From NCBI GenBank assembly GCA_944387435.1, contig CALXEW010000009.1, forward strand, positions 1 through 60,741: a DNA stretch of 60,741 nucleotides. The letters run 5' to 3'. Each line of letters opens with the position of its first letter. Position 1 is the first letter of the stretch. The DNA is from an uncultured Clostridia bacterium (GTDB lineage: Bacteria > Bacillota > Clostridia > TANB77 > CAG-508). Made by a program: the position numbers and the translations under genes. Below the pieces are notes generated by a model that did no database searches, was not told the origin of the DNA, and saw only the letters and a program-made list of their open reading frames with translations. Shown piece by piece: positions 37,393-46,312 of the stretch.

Positions 37393-37611
37393 ATGGATAT
37401 AAAAAAACATTTAATGATTACAGGAAATTCTACTGTTTCTTGGAAAGATGCTATTGTAAAAGCTATAGCTGAAGCATCAAAAAGTATCGATTACTTATCA
37501 GAAGTAAAAATTATAGAGCAAAGAGCTATAATTGACGGAGGTAAAATCTCTGAATATTTTGTAGATTTAGATTTAAGCTTTGTAATAGATTTAAATCGCA
37601 AAAATGGTTAA
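37393..37611 (+). CDS. Dodecin-like protein
   Basis: 72 residues from the ATG at 37393, chosen because TTGGAGG precedes it. The pattern STVSWKDAIVKAIAEASKSI with EVKIIEQRAIIDGGKISEYF matches the dodecin fold (a strand-helix-two-strand protein forming 12-mers that may bind flavin). The flavin-stacking Trp of archaeal dodecins is not obvious. It lies 12 bases upstream of spoVAC on the same strand and probably is co-transcribed with spoVA genes in the forespore; I infer a spore role from position only. Confidence 0.75.
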   Translation: MDIKKHLMITGNSTVSWKDAIVKAIAEASKSIDYLSEVKIIEQRAIIDGGKISEYFVDLDLSFVIDLNRKNG

Positions 37612-37623
37612 GGAGGTATTTTT

Positions 37624-38088
37624 ATGAATCCCTTAGAAAGTAAAAAAACTTATCAAGACTATGTTGATAAAAAATCTCCTAACTCAAAAATATTGAAAAA
37701 TTGCTTTAATGCATTTTGGGTTGGCGGACTAATTTGTACAATAGGACAAGTTATTCTTAATATATGTAAAGAACGTGGTTTTGATACACAAACTTCTGGT
37801 ACAATTGTTTCCATTTTATTAATTGGTATTTCTGCCTTTTTAACAGGATTAAATTTATTTAATAAAATAGGGAAATTTGCAGGAGCAGGTTCTCTTATTC
37901 CAATTACTGGATTTGCAAATTCAGTTGTTTCTCCTGCTATGGAATATAAATCAGAAGGATATGTTATGGGTGTTGGTGGAAAAATGTTTACAGTTGCAGG
38001 TCCTGTATTAGTTTTTGGAATTTCTGCTTCAATTCTAGTTGGTATTATTTTCTTGATTTTCAACACTCAAAGTGTAACTTTAGTTTGA
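37624..38088 (+). CDS. spoVAC: Stage V sporulation protein AC
   Basis: 154 residues; ATG after AAGGAGG. A membrane protein of the forespore inner membrane needed for dipicolinic acid (DPA) movement; SpoVAC acts as a mechanosensitive channel in B. subtilis. Visible: FNAFWVGGLICTIGQVILN, FAGAGSLIPITGFANSVVSP and four or so hydrophobic segments. Order spoVAC-spoVAD-spoVAE is the conserved core. Confidence 0.95.
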   Translation: MNPLESKKTYQDYVDKKSPNSKILKNCFNAFWVGGLICTIGQVILNICKERGFDTQTSGTIVSILLIGISAFLTGLNLFNKIGKFAGAGSLIPITGFANSVVSPAMEYKSEGYVMGVGGKMFTVAGPVLVFGISASILVGIIFLIFNTQSVTLV

Positions 38089-38175
38089 GACATTTTAGGG
38101 ACGGGCCTTTTTTGTCTCAGTTTATATCTTTTTGCAATTTTGAGACAGAATTTCCCCGTCCCCAATATGTCTCAA
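38085..38175. repeat. Long imperfect inverted repeat between spoVAC and spoVAD
   Basis: TTGAGACAT with GGGACGGG at the left pairs with CCCCGTCCCC and ATGTCTCAA at the right; inside lies a further GTCTCA/TGAGAC pair. It resembles the GGGAC...GTCCC type small intergenic elements spread in Clostridia genomes. A related piece with CGTCCCC lies before serS (about 46250-46300), and GAGACAG...CTGTCCC forms the terminator near 53550. It could reduce spoVAD transcription or be a MITE-like insert. Confidence 0.65.
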
Positions 38176-38191
38176 GTTAGGAGATGATTTT

Positions 38192-39194
38192 TTGAAAAAA
38201 TTAGGTAAACAAACTATAAAATTTGATAACCCTCCAACAATTTTAGAATGTGGTAGTATTGTTGGTCCAAAAGAAGCTCAAGGACCTCTTGCAAAATATT
38301 TCGACCAGACTTTAGAAGATGAATTTTGGGGTGAAAAATCTTGGGAAAAGGCTGAAAGTAAAATTATAAAAGAAACAACAAACATGGTTATTGCAAAATC
38401 CGGAATTTCTTCCCAAGATATAGATTGTGTCTTTGCAGGTGATTTATTAAATCAATGCATTTCTTCTAGTTTTGGCTTAAGAGAAATAAATATTCCTTTT
38501 TTTGGAGTATTCGGTGCTTGTTCTACTTTTGTTGAATCTTTATGTTTAGGTTCTATAGCAACTGAAAGTTTTGCAAATCATGTTTTGTGTGCTACTTCTA
38601 GTCATTTTTGTAGCGCTGAAAAACAATTTAGATTCCCTTTGGAATTAGGAAACCAAAGACCTCCTAGTAGTCAATGGACTGTAACAGGAAGTGGAGCTGC
38701 TATTTTGTCAAAAGATGGAAATGGTCCTTATATTACTCATATTACTCCAGGAAAAATCGTTGATATGGGAATTAAAGATGCAAATAATATGGGGGCAGCA
38801 ATGGCTCCAGCTTTTGCTGACACTTTAATAACCCACTTTACTGATACTGGTAGAAGTCCTAATTATTATGACGCAATTATTAGTGGCGACTTAGGTTATA
38901 TTGGTAAAGATATTGCAATTGATATTGCAAAATCAAAAGGTTACAATATCAAATCAAATTACAATGATTGTCGGAGTTCTTATTTTTGATAAAAACTCTC
39001 AAGATACTCATTCAGGCGGTAGTGGATGCGCATGTTGTGCTACCGTATTTTCTGGATATTTGTTTAAACAATTAAGAGAAAAAAAATTGAAAAAAATATT
39101 ATTAATTGCAACTGGTGCACTAATGAATTCAACAAGTTCTCAACAAGGCGAAAGTATTCCTGGTATTGCTCATGCAATCAGTATTGAATTATAA
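38192..39194 (+). CDS. spoVAD: Stage V sporulation protein AD, needs +1 frameshift at CGG
   Basis: 333 residues if the C at 38972 is skipped (B. subtilis SpoVAD is 338). Start TTG at 38192 after AGGAG; the nearby ATG is followed by a stop. A thiolase-fold, DPA-binding subunit. The zero frame reads ECGSIVGPKEAQGPLAKYFD, FAGDLLNQC, GVFGACSTFVESLCLGS and DLGYIGKDIAI, then NYNDC-CGG and stops four codons on. The +1 frame goes on with GVLIFDKNSQDTHSGGSGCA, the conserved SpoVAD tail, to GIAHAISIEL. The skipped base restores Gly in the DCG motif. Context TGT-CGG-A. The rest of the spoVA group is intact and the flanks show no decay. Confidence 0.92.
38972..38974 (+). other. In-frame CGG, +1 frameshift site in spoVAD
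   Basis: Context TGT-CGG-A; skipping C gives TGT-GGA (Cys-Gly), as in the conserved family motif. Zero-frame TGA follows after four further codons. Confidence 0.85.
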
Positions 39195-39221
39195 ACACTA
39201 ATAATTTAAGGAGGTTTATTC

Positions 39222-39614
39222 ATGAATATAAATTGGGCTAACGTTTTTGAAATTTCTTCTTTGTTAAAATGTTTTTTAGTTGGTGGAATTATATGTATTA
39301 TTGGTCAAATACTAATTGATAAAACAAAACTTACCCCAGCAAGGATTCTTGTTATCTTTGTTACAACTGGTGCTGTTTTAGGAGGCCTTGGAATATATCA
39401 ATACTTAGTTGATTTTGCTGGAGCTGGAGCAACTGTCCCTCTTACTGGATTTGGATATAACCTAGCAAAAGGTGCAATAGAAGCTGTCAAAGAGACTGGT
39501 CTGGTTGGTGCATTTACAGGTGGAGTTAAAGCTGCTGCCGGAGGCATTGCTGCTGCAATTTTCTTTGGTTATATTGCTGCTCTTATTTCAAAACCCAAAA
39601 TGAAAAAACAATAA
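39222..39614 (+). CDS. spoVAE: Stage V sporulation protein AE
   Basis: 130 residues; ATG after AAGGAGG. A membrane partner of SpoVAC and SpoVAD in DPA uptake. FLVGGIICIIGQILID and DFAGAGATVPLTGFGYNLAK parallel the SpoVAC sequence, as expected for the related AC/AE subunits. Last gene of the group, closed by a strong hairpin. Confidence 0.93.
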   Translation: MNINWANVFEISSLLKCFLVGGIICIIGQILIDKTKLTPARILVIFVTTGAVLGGLGIYQYLVDFAGAGATVPLTGFGYNLAKGAIEAVKETGLVGAFTGGVKAAAGGIAAAIFFGYIAALISKPKMKKQ

Positions 39615-39634
39615 AGTATGATTTTATACAATAG

Positions 39635-39668
39635 AAAATGGAAAGTAAAAATCAATACTTTCCATTTT
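39635..39668. terminator. Bidirectional terminator between spoVAE and protease genes
   Basis: AAAATGGAAAGTA (39635-39647) pairs perfectly with 39656-39668 and both flanks are T- or A-rich as required for use on both strands. Confidence 0.85.
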
Positions 39669-39683
39669 CCTTTTTATATTTTT

Positions 39684-42600
39684 CTATCTATCTATATTTT
39701 TATATCTATGATAAGCAAATACTCCAGATGTCACTAACATTAATATTGCTACTACTATCAATATTGTTCTTCCTGCATAAGGTAATATTCCTGATGCTAT
39801 TGTGTTATCTCCATTATCATTGTTAGAATTATTTCCGTTGTTTTTATTATAGTTCAAAACATCATCAATCCCACCAACATATTTACCATCTATATAGCAT
39901 TGTGGATCTGTTTGATTATCAACAGCCAATGTTGTAACATTTTCTATTTCATTTTCATCTACACTAGCTATTTCTCTAATATACAAATATAATTTATCAG
40001 ACTCTATCATTTCTTCATAATTACTTAATTCTTCTGATTTCACATTTATAGTTATAGAATATGTTCCATCACTTTCTTTTTTTATTTCTGTTTTTCTCCA
40101 GTCGTTTATATCACTATCTCCTTGTGTTCCTGAAAGATAATAATAATATTCGTATGTATTACTTTCATCTCCTAATTTTATTCCTTCTACTTTTATTGTT
40201 ATCTCTCCTGTTGAATTTGATAAATCTGCTGAATTAAAATATAATTTTGTTTCTGTTATTTTAGCTTCTGCGTCGTTAAAGTCTGATGGTACTGGTTCTT
40301 TTGAAGGTTCTGGATCTGGTTTTTGTTCCTCCTTATTTACTTTTATATTTTGAACAGTACTTCTTGTTACACCATTTTCTGTATATCTAATAGTTACATT
40401 TGTTGTATTTGCTGTCAAACTATTTCCACCTATTATCTCATATTCTGTTATTTCTTTAGTTGACCCATCACTATATCTTGCAATTACTTTCATCCCTGTG
40501 CTATCAAAGTTTTCTCCTTCTTTATAATCTGTTTTTTCAGGTTCAGTATCTATATATATTTCTGATAATACCACTTCTTGTTCTTCTTTATTTACAGTTA
40601 TTTTTTGTGTGGCTGTTTTTGTTATTTCATTTTCAGAATAACTAATAGTTACTTCTGTTGTTCCTTCTTGTAAATTATCTCCTCCTATTACCTCATAATT
40701 AGTTACTTCTTTGCTTGACCCATCACTATATCTTGCCATTACCTTCATTCCTGTAATATCAAAATTTTCTCCTTCTTTATAAGATATTTTATTTGGCGAT
40801 TGTTCTATATATATTTCTGTTAACACTACCGGTTTCTTATTTACAGTTATAGATTGAGTAGCGGTCTTTGTTATCCCATTTTCTGAATAACTAATAGTTA
40901 CTTCTGTTGTTCCTTCTTGTAAATCATTTCCTCCTATTACTTCATAATTAGTTATCTCTTTACTAGAACCATCACTATATTTTGCAATTACTCTCATTCC
41001 TGTAGTATCAAAATTTTCTCCTTCTTCATATATAGTTTTAGTTGGACCATTTTGTATATTTATTTCTGTTAATTCTATTACTTTTTTGTTTACAGTTATT
41101 TCTTGAGTTGTTGTTTTTACTATTCCTCCTTCTGTATATCTAATAGTTACACTTGTTGTTCCTATTGCTAAGTTATTTCCTCCTATTATTTCATAACCTG
41201 TTACCTCTTTAGTTGAACCATCAGTATATCTTGCCATTACTTTCATTCCTGTGCGTTCAAAGTTTTCTCCTTCTTCATATATAGTTTTTGTAGGTTCAGT
41301 ATCTATATATATTTCTGATAATTCAACTTCTTGTTCTTCTATTTCATTTGTAAATGCTTTTATACATAGATTTCCTTGGAACTCTTCTTTTGTTCCTAAA
41401 TCCTCCCATACATTAGCTATAAATCCAGATTCTGTAGCCCAATAGCTTTCCCCTTCATCTATAATAGCGTCTTCCCAAGCTGTACCATCTACAGCACTTT
41501 CCATTGCTATCAATTTTTCTCCTTCAGTATTAACTATTTGTAAAACAACTGTAAATGTGTCCCCTGTGAGTTTTATTGGTTCTGCAAATTCTAATATGTG
41601 GTATCCTGCTTCTACTGTAGCTGTATCTCCTTCTTTCAATTTTACTTCTAGCAAATCGTTTTGTGCTTTGCTATTTCCATTTGGATTTACATACACTTTA
41701 TATTCAAATCCTTGATATGAAAATACGCTTATTTTGTTCAATTCTTCTTGAATACTAGAATCTCTTTTAAATACATTAGCTATATTCAATACTCCTGAAG
41801 TAGTCACTTTTATATTAATACTTGGTCCTAAAAAATCATTTTGATATATATTGTCATAATCTTTACTATATGTTGCTTTTTCTATTCCTGCCATATTTGT
41901 ATATACATTACAGTCTTCGTATGAAATATACATATATCCTTCGTCTCCTCTTTCTATTGAAAGAGTTTCTTCTTGTTCGTTTAATGTTACCTTAGTTTCT
42001 CCATATGTGTTCTGGAAAGATTTTAAAAGAACATTATTTGGTATTTGTTCTGGAGAATACCAGCCATTTCCTTCACATCCTTCTCTATCAGAATCAAATA
42101 ACATCTGTTTTGCCTCTGCTAAAGTATATGTAAAATTATCTCCCCATGAATTTTTTACTATCCATGCACCATTTTGTGATGGTCTTTGTTGTTCATTAAA
42201 ATTTTGTATACTATAATTATCATCCCATCCTATTATTACTACTGCATGATCTATTGGTTCTGTTCCTGAATTTTTACTATACATTGCTCCTGTTTCTTTA
42301 TTATATCCTGCTCCACCTATTTGTGCTCCGTGAACATTTGCATATATGCCACCATAATTTACAATATGTTCCTTCATACTTTGCATTACTTGTCCTCTTT
42401 CTTCTGCTGTTACTGAAGGAAATTCTTTTGTATCATATAAAGTAGTTTTTACTTCTTTGTTTTGTATTTGTGAAATATCTATATTATCTTCATTATTCTC
42501 AAATGGTAAATTGTCTTCGTCTACTGCTCCAAGACCATTTGTTAAATATGCTGATGCCATCCAGAAATTCCCACCATCTTCTAAATTCCTAGTAAAACCA

Positions 42601-43106
42601 TATTCATTAATTTTATTATTTAAAAAGGCTGATCTTGTTGAAGCATAATTCATATGTCTTTCTGAAAAATCATATGCTACTGTAGGTAACGAATTATTTC
42701 TGTCTCTTAATCCCAAACTTGATTCCAACACTCCTATTGTTGCAAACGCCCAACAAGAATTAGTTGCCATTTGATTTCTTATTTTTACATTATCAGGTAT
42801 TATAGTTCTTAAATTATATTGTGTAGGTATCGATGCTCTTAACAGTTGTTGTGCTTTAAATACATTATTCATATTTTTTAAGTAAGAACTGTTATCCTCA
42901 TTATTTGTTACTATATCATATTTTCTTGGTTCTACTGAATTTTCTTTTTCTTCTTCGTCTAATTCTAACCATTTTTTATATGCTTCTGAATATTCTTCTT
43001 TCGTTGCATTTATTGTAAAAGTTTCTTCCGCATATACTATTCCAAAAGAAAATACAATTGTTATAATAATAAATATACCAAATAATTTTACTAAATTATT
43101 TTTCAT
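39684..43106 (-). CDS. Cell-surface papain-family protease with four Ig-like repeats
   Basis: 1140 residues. Signal peptide at 1-26. The C1A peptidase domain (about 95-340) has all catalytic residues: Gln and Cys in NQMATNSCWAF, His in IDHAVVIIGWDDNY, Asn in WIVKNSWGD. A lectin-like or beta-sandwich region follows (about 340-590), then four tandem Big_3-type bacterial Ig domains (about 592-925; each SEIYIDTEPTKTIYEEGENF to TVNKK), a Pro-rich linker, another beta domain, and a C-terminal LPYAG, hydrophobic helix and positive tail. The last part resembles a sortase signal of variant type. Probably wall-attached, digesting host or food protein or surface proteins. Confidence 0.9.
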   Translation of the reverse strand: MKNNLVKLFGIFIIITIVFSFGIVYAEETFTINATKEEYSEAYKKWLELDEEEKENSVEPRKYDIVTNNEDNSSYLKNMNNVFKAQQLLRASIPTQYNLRTIIPDNVKIRNQMATNSCWAFATIGVLESSLGLRDRNNSLPTVAYDFSERHMNYASTRSAFLNNKINEYGFTRNLEDGGNFWMASAYLTNGLGAVDEDNLPFENNEDNIDISQIQNKEVKTTLYDTKEFPSVTAEERGQVMQSMKEHIVNYGGIYANVHGAQIGGAGYNKETGAMYSKNSGTEPIDHAVVIIGWDDNYSIQNFNEQQRPSQNGAWIVKNSWGDNFTYTLAEAKQMLFDSDREGCEGNGWYSPEQIPNNVLLKSFQNTYGETKVTLNEQEETLSIERGDEGYMYISYEDCNVYTNMAGIEKATYSKDYDNIYQNDFLGPSINIKVTTSGVLNIANVFKRDSSIQEELNKISVFSYQGFEYKVYVNPNGNSKAQNDLLEVKLKEGDTATVEAGYHILEFAEPIKLTGDTFTVVLQIVNTEGEKLIAMESAVDGTAWEDAIIDEGESYWATESGFIANVWEDLGTKEEFQGNLCIKAFTNEIEEQEVELSEIYIDTEPTKTIYEEGENFERTGMKVMARYTDGSTKEVTGYEIIGGNNLAIGTTSVTIRYTEGGIVKTTTQEITVNKKVIELTEINIQNGPTKTIYEEGENFDTTGMRVIAKYSDGSSKEITNYEVIGGNDLQEGTTEVTISYSENGITKTATQSITVNKKPVVLTEIYIEQSPNKISYKEGENFDITGMKVMARYSDGSSKEVTNYEVIGGDNLQEGTTEVTISYSENEITKTATQKITVNKEEQEVVLSEIYIDTEPEKTDYKEGENFDSTGMKVIARYSDGSTKEITEYEIIGGNSLTANTTNVTIRYTENGVTRSTVQNIKVNKEEQKPDPEPSKEPVPSDFNDAEAKITETKLYFNSADLSNSTGEITIKVEGIKLGDESNTYEYYYYLSGTQGDSDINDWRKTEIKKESDGTYSITINVKSEELSNYEEMIESDKLYLYIREIASVDENEIENVTTLAVDNQTDPQCYIDGKYVGGIDDVLNYNKNNGNNSNNDNGDNTIASGILPYAGRTILIVVAILMLVTSGVFAYHRYKNIDR

Positions 43107-43230
43107 CTTACTTATCTCCTTAATTTTTAATCCTATTTTTAGATTATCATTTTTGCATTATTTTTTCAATATTCTTTATGTTTTTTAAAAAATTTAACAC
43201 ATTTGTAATATTTTTGTAATATAAAAAAAT

Positions 43231-43258
43231 AAAGCTATTTATAATACTAAATAACTTT
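43231..43258 (-). terminator. Terminator of infC-rpmI-rplT
   Basis: AAAGCTATTTA pairs with TAAATAACTTT with one mismatch, just downstream of the rplT stop; A-rich flank gives a U-tract on the minus strand. Confidence 0.7.
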
Positions 43259-43276
43259 ATCTTCTTGATTAATTCT

Positions 43277-43627
43277 TTATGCTTTTTTAGACATTTCAGC
43301 TATTTCTGTAAAAGCTTTTGGATCTGATACAGCAATTTCTGCAAGCATCTTTCTATTTATTGTAACATTTGCTTTTTTAAGTCCTGCTATCATTTTGCTA
43401 TATGTTGTTCCATTCATTCTTGCTGCTGCGTTTATTCTTGCTATCCATAATTTTCTAAAATCACTCTTTTTCTTCTTTCTTCCTACATAAGCATATACTA
43501 ATGATTTCATTACTGCTTGGTTAGCATTTCTAAATCTATAACTTTTTGCTCCATAATATCCTTTAGCTTGTTTCAATACTTTTTTATGTCTTGCTCTTGT
43601 TGTTCTTGCTGTTTTTACTCTTGCCAT
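43277..43627 (-). CDS. rplT: 50S ribosomal protein L20
   Basis: 116 residues, usual length. Early assembly protein of the large subunit that in Firmicutes also represses its own operon through the leader. Marks: [34 protein letters not shown] and [14 protein letters not shown]. Third gene of infC-rpmI-rplT, 27 bases after rpmI. Confidence 0.97.
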   Translation of the reverse strand: MARVKTARTTRARHKKVLKQAKGYYGAKSYRFRNANQAVMKSLVYAYVGRKKKKSDFRKLWIARINAAARMNGTTYSKMIAGLKKANVTINRKMLAEIAVSDPKAFTEIAEMSKKA

Positions 43628-43654
43628 TATAATTCACCTTCCTTTGATTTCTTA

Positions 43655-43858
43655 TTAGTTTCCATATGGTAATAATTTTTTGATTGTTTTTTCGCATGTC
43701 TTATCTGCATATGCGTTTTGAATTTTTCCTGATTTCTTTTGTCTTCTTGTTTTATTTGCAAGCAAATGTCTTCTGTTTGATTTTGTTCTTTTTACTTTTC
43801 CTGTAGCTGTTAAAGAATATCTCTTTTTAGCTGCTTTATTTGTTTTTAATTTTGGCAT
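43655..43858 (-). CDS. rpmI: 50S ribosomal protein L35
   Basis: 67 residues. Family start MPKLKTNKAAKKRYSLTATG is complete, with the basic core NRRHLLANKTRRQK. Second gene of infC-rpmI-rplT; its start follows AAAGGAG. Size and order are as in other Firmicutes. Confidence 0.96.
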   Translation of the reverse strand: MPKLKTNKAAKKRYSLTATGKVKRTKSNRRHLLANKTRRQKKSGKIQNAYADKTCEKTIKKLLPYGN

Positions 43859-43898
43859 AATTAAAACTCCTTTCGCTTATTTATATTTTTAACAGAAT

Positions 43899-44414
43899 TT
43901 ATTTTTCTGCTTTTTTAGCTAAAATTATAAACATATTTCTACCTTCTAATTTAGGCTTTTTTTCAACAGTCGCAACATCTTCTAAGTTCTCTATAAACTT
44001 ATTTAAAACAACTTCACCTGCTTTAGAGTTATTGATTTCTCTTCCTCTAAATCTTACAGTTATTCTTACTTTGTTGCCATCTGCTAAAAATTTCTTTGCA
44101 TTTTTTAATTTAAAGCCAAAGTCATGTTCTTCAATATTTGGAGTTACTCTTATTTCTTTTACTTCTAATACTCTTTGTTTCTTTTTTGCTTCTTTTTCTT
44201 TTTTAGCTTGTTCAAATTTGTATTTTCCATAGTTCATTATTTTACAAACTACTGGATTTGCATTCGGTGCAACTAATACTAAGTCTAAGTTTTTGTCTTC
44301 AGCTTTTTCTAAAGCCTCATTTAATGACATTACTCCTAGTTTTTCACCTGTTTCTCCAATTAATTGAACTTCCTTTGCTTTAATTTGTCTGTTGATAGGT
44401 AATTCTTGTTTTAT
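43899..44414 (-). CDS. infC: Translation initiation factor IF-3, probable ATA start
   Basis: 171 residues if translation begins at ATA (44414), 6 bases after GGAGGTG; the product then opens IKQELPINRQIKAKEVQLIG, the family N-terminus. No ATG, GTG or TTG stands in a usable place. The only in-frame ATG upstream (44474) lies in the leader hairpin and lacks a ribosome site. infC is known for rare start codons (AUU in E. coli and B. subtilis), which let IF-3 repress itself, so ATA fits that scheme. Marks: VVCKIMNYGKYKFEQ, EIRVTPNIEEHDFGFKLKNA, VTVRFRGREI-like core. Confidence 0.93.
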   Translation of the reverse strand: MKQELPINRQIKAKEVQLIGETGEKLGVMSLNEALEKAEDKNLDLVLVAPNANPVVCKIMNYGKYKFEQAKKEKEAKKKQRVLEVKEIRVTPNIEEHDFGFKLKNAKKFLADGNKVRITVRFRGREINNSKAGEVVLNKFIENLEDVATVEKKPKLEGRNMFIILAKKAEK

Positions 44415-44570
44415 AAAAAACACCTCCAATAATAAAAAAATTTGACTTTTGTTACAAGTCAAATTAAAACACAAATTTAGTAAACATACTAAACCTTATT
44501 TAATCCTAACCTTTTTCCATTAAGATAAGGTGAGAAGTTTTACTTCTTCTTGTAACGTATAATATTATAT
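44415..44570 (-). promoter_or_regulatory. infC leader with attenuator, probable L20 leader
   Basis: Just before the infC ribosome site, AATTTGACTT (minus strand) pairs with AAGTCAAATT and is followed by a run of seven T: a full intrinsic terminator at 44439-44465 inside the leader. Upstream lies a block with CTTCTCACCTTA and AAGGTTAGG that can pair in other ways. In Firmicutes the L20 protein binds such a leader and causes early termination. Position and layout fit; a covariance-model search would confirm. Confidence 0.6.
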
Positions 44571-44704
44571 ACTATCCAAACAACATTTGTCAAGTAATTT
44601 TTAAAATTTTCTTATGCTTATTTCTCATTAATTATAAGAATAGAGAGCATATATAGTCACTCTCTTTTTTATAATACGATGAAAAAATTATTTTTTACCA
44701 ACAT

Positions 44705-45764
44705 TTATTCTAAAATATTAAATATTGCATCAACAATTCTTTCTATAGTTTCTTGAGATAAATACATATATGTTGTAGTACCACCATCAGCATTTATTTC
44801 ACTTTTAGTTTCACAAAACTCTCCGCGCTGATAAGTCAATAAAATATTCTTCACCATTCTTTACTATTTTTAACGCATCTGATTCTACTCCAGAAGAATT
44901 TCCATGATAAATTTCATAATCATTTTTTTTGGCTACTAATTCCCAATTGTCTATCCTTTTTATTCTAGGGAGATAAGTTTGGTCTTCTTCAGATAAAAAA
45001 CGAACATTAATCATCCCATCATCCATATTAATTCCTATATCTAAAAAAGCATCTACATTATATATTTCATCTATAGTTATTTTGCTAGTATCTATAATTC
45101 TTCCATCTAGTACAGTAATTCCATAAAATTGCTCTTCTAAAGTTTTTTGCTCATTAGATAATATAATAAGACTTGATATTTTTAAAACTTCATCTTTATC
45201 ACTGCCTGTTATTTCAAGAGTACAAATATCTTCCTTTCTATATAATTCATAACTTATACTTTCGTTGTGGTCTCCTCCATTAGGAGTGTTATATGAAAAA
45301 CGGTTAGTTACTTCATATAATTTAGTAGATTCATCTTCATATATTATTGTATAATTTTTTGACTCACCCGATGTTAGAATCTCATTTGGTGGTAAATTCT
45401 CAAACATAGTTTCATTTTTACTTATAGAAATTCCACCTTCATCTCTATGCAAAAGTAGGTGATTATTTCTTATAACAATTTCATCATAGTCATTTATTAT
45501 TTGTGAAACATCAATTTCATATGCAGCCCCATTACCAAAATTGTAAGTTATTTTTTTATTAAATAAATCATAAGTAGATGATTTTTCTTGTTCTGCCACT
45601 TGTTCTATATTTTCATAATTTAAGCTTAAATTATTTTCATAAGTATTATCACTTTTTTCTTCGTTATTTATATTCATCCACAAAAAAATTCCTATAGCAA
45701 CTACTATTACTACAATTAATATACCTATTAATAAAACTCCCTTTTTATTTTCTCTCATTTTCAT
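44705..45764 (-). CDS. Membrane-anchored unknown protein, needs +1 frameshift at CGG
   Basis: 352 residues if the C at 44825 is skipped. No family recognised. One N-terminal membrane helix (GVLLIGILIVVIVVAIGIFL) and a large extracytoplasmic domain, beta-rich, with NGAAYEIDVSQIINDYDEIV and YGITVLDGRIIDTSKITIDE. The zero frame ends EEYFIDLSA-CGG-AGA-GTT-TTG-TGA. The +1 frame gives 39 further sensible residues, GEFCETKSEINADGG then TTTYMYLSQETIERIVDAIF to a TAA at 44705, with normal codon use and amphipathic helix pattern. Context GCG-CGG-A; GCG is the P-site codon of the Ty3 +1 shift site. Confidence 0.8.
44823..44825 (-). other. In-frame CGG, +1 frameshift site in the membrane protein gene
   Basis: Context GCG-CGG-A; skipping C gives GCG-GGA (Ala-Gly). 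Zero-frame TGA follows after three further codons. Confidence 0.75.
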
Positions 45765-45915
45765 CCCATCCCTAATTTTTCAAATTATTTTATATATCTA
45801 TTTTAACTTTGTTCTTATTCATTGTCAATGAAAGTCAAAGATAATAGACTAATCTTTCATTTTTAAAAAAAGCTTTGCAAATACTTTATATAATAATTAA
45901 TTTTTCCCTATTTTG

Positions 45916-45944
45916 TTGCCATTTATTAGAAAATAAGGTATAAT
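45916..45944 (+). promoter_or_regulatory. Sigma-A type promoter
   Basis: TTGCCA (45916-45921) and TATAAT (45939-45944) are separated by 17 bases, near the ideal vegetative promoter, 32 bases upstream of the DUF1653 gene. It probably also drives serS. Confidence 0.75.
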
Positions 45945-45976
45945 GTTTACGTATTTTTAGAAAAGGAGACACTTTT

Positions 45977-46237
45977 ATGGAAGAAGTTAAAATCGGAAGA
46001 GTTTATAGGCACTTTAAAGGCAATTATTATTTTGTAGAAAATATAGCTTATGACTCGGAAACTTATGAAAGAATGGTTGTATATAAACCACTTTATCCAA
46101 GAGAAGATGGTCGCTCAATTTGGGTTAGACCTGAGAAAATGTTTTTAGAAAAAATACCAGAAAGACCAGATAATATAACAGGTCAAAAGGTAAGATTTGA
46201 ATTAGTAAAAGATATTGAAAAAGATTATTTAAAATAA
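45977..46237 (+). CDS. DUF1653 family protein
   Basis: 86 residues; ATG after AAAGGAG. The pattern IGRVYRHFKGNYYFVENIAY, then MVVYKPLY and IWVRPEKMFLE is the DUF1653 fold, a small SH3-like beta barrel of unknown role, common in bacteria. It lies upstream of serS, separated by a short stretch (46238-46312) with remains of a GTCCC-type element. Confidence 0.85.
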   Translation: MEEVKIGRVYRHFKGNYYFVENIAYDSETYERMVVYKPLYPREDGRSIWVRPEKMFLEKIPERPDNITGQKVRFELVKDIEKDYLK

Positions 46238-46312
46238 ATTGGCAAGATGTGTCCCAGATGCGAATTTTTTTACGCGAAGGAAACGTCCCCAACGCGAAAT
46301 AGGAGGTTAATT

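Noticed and set aside
46247..46312. N-terminal extension of serS
   Set aside because: The extra frame lies in intergenic repeat sequence with GTCCC elements, and AGGAGG stands just before the ATG at 46313.
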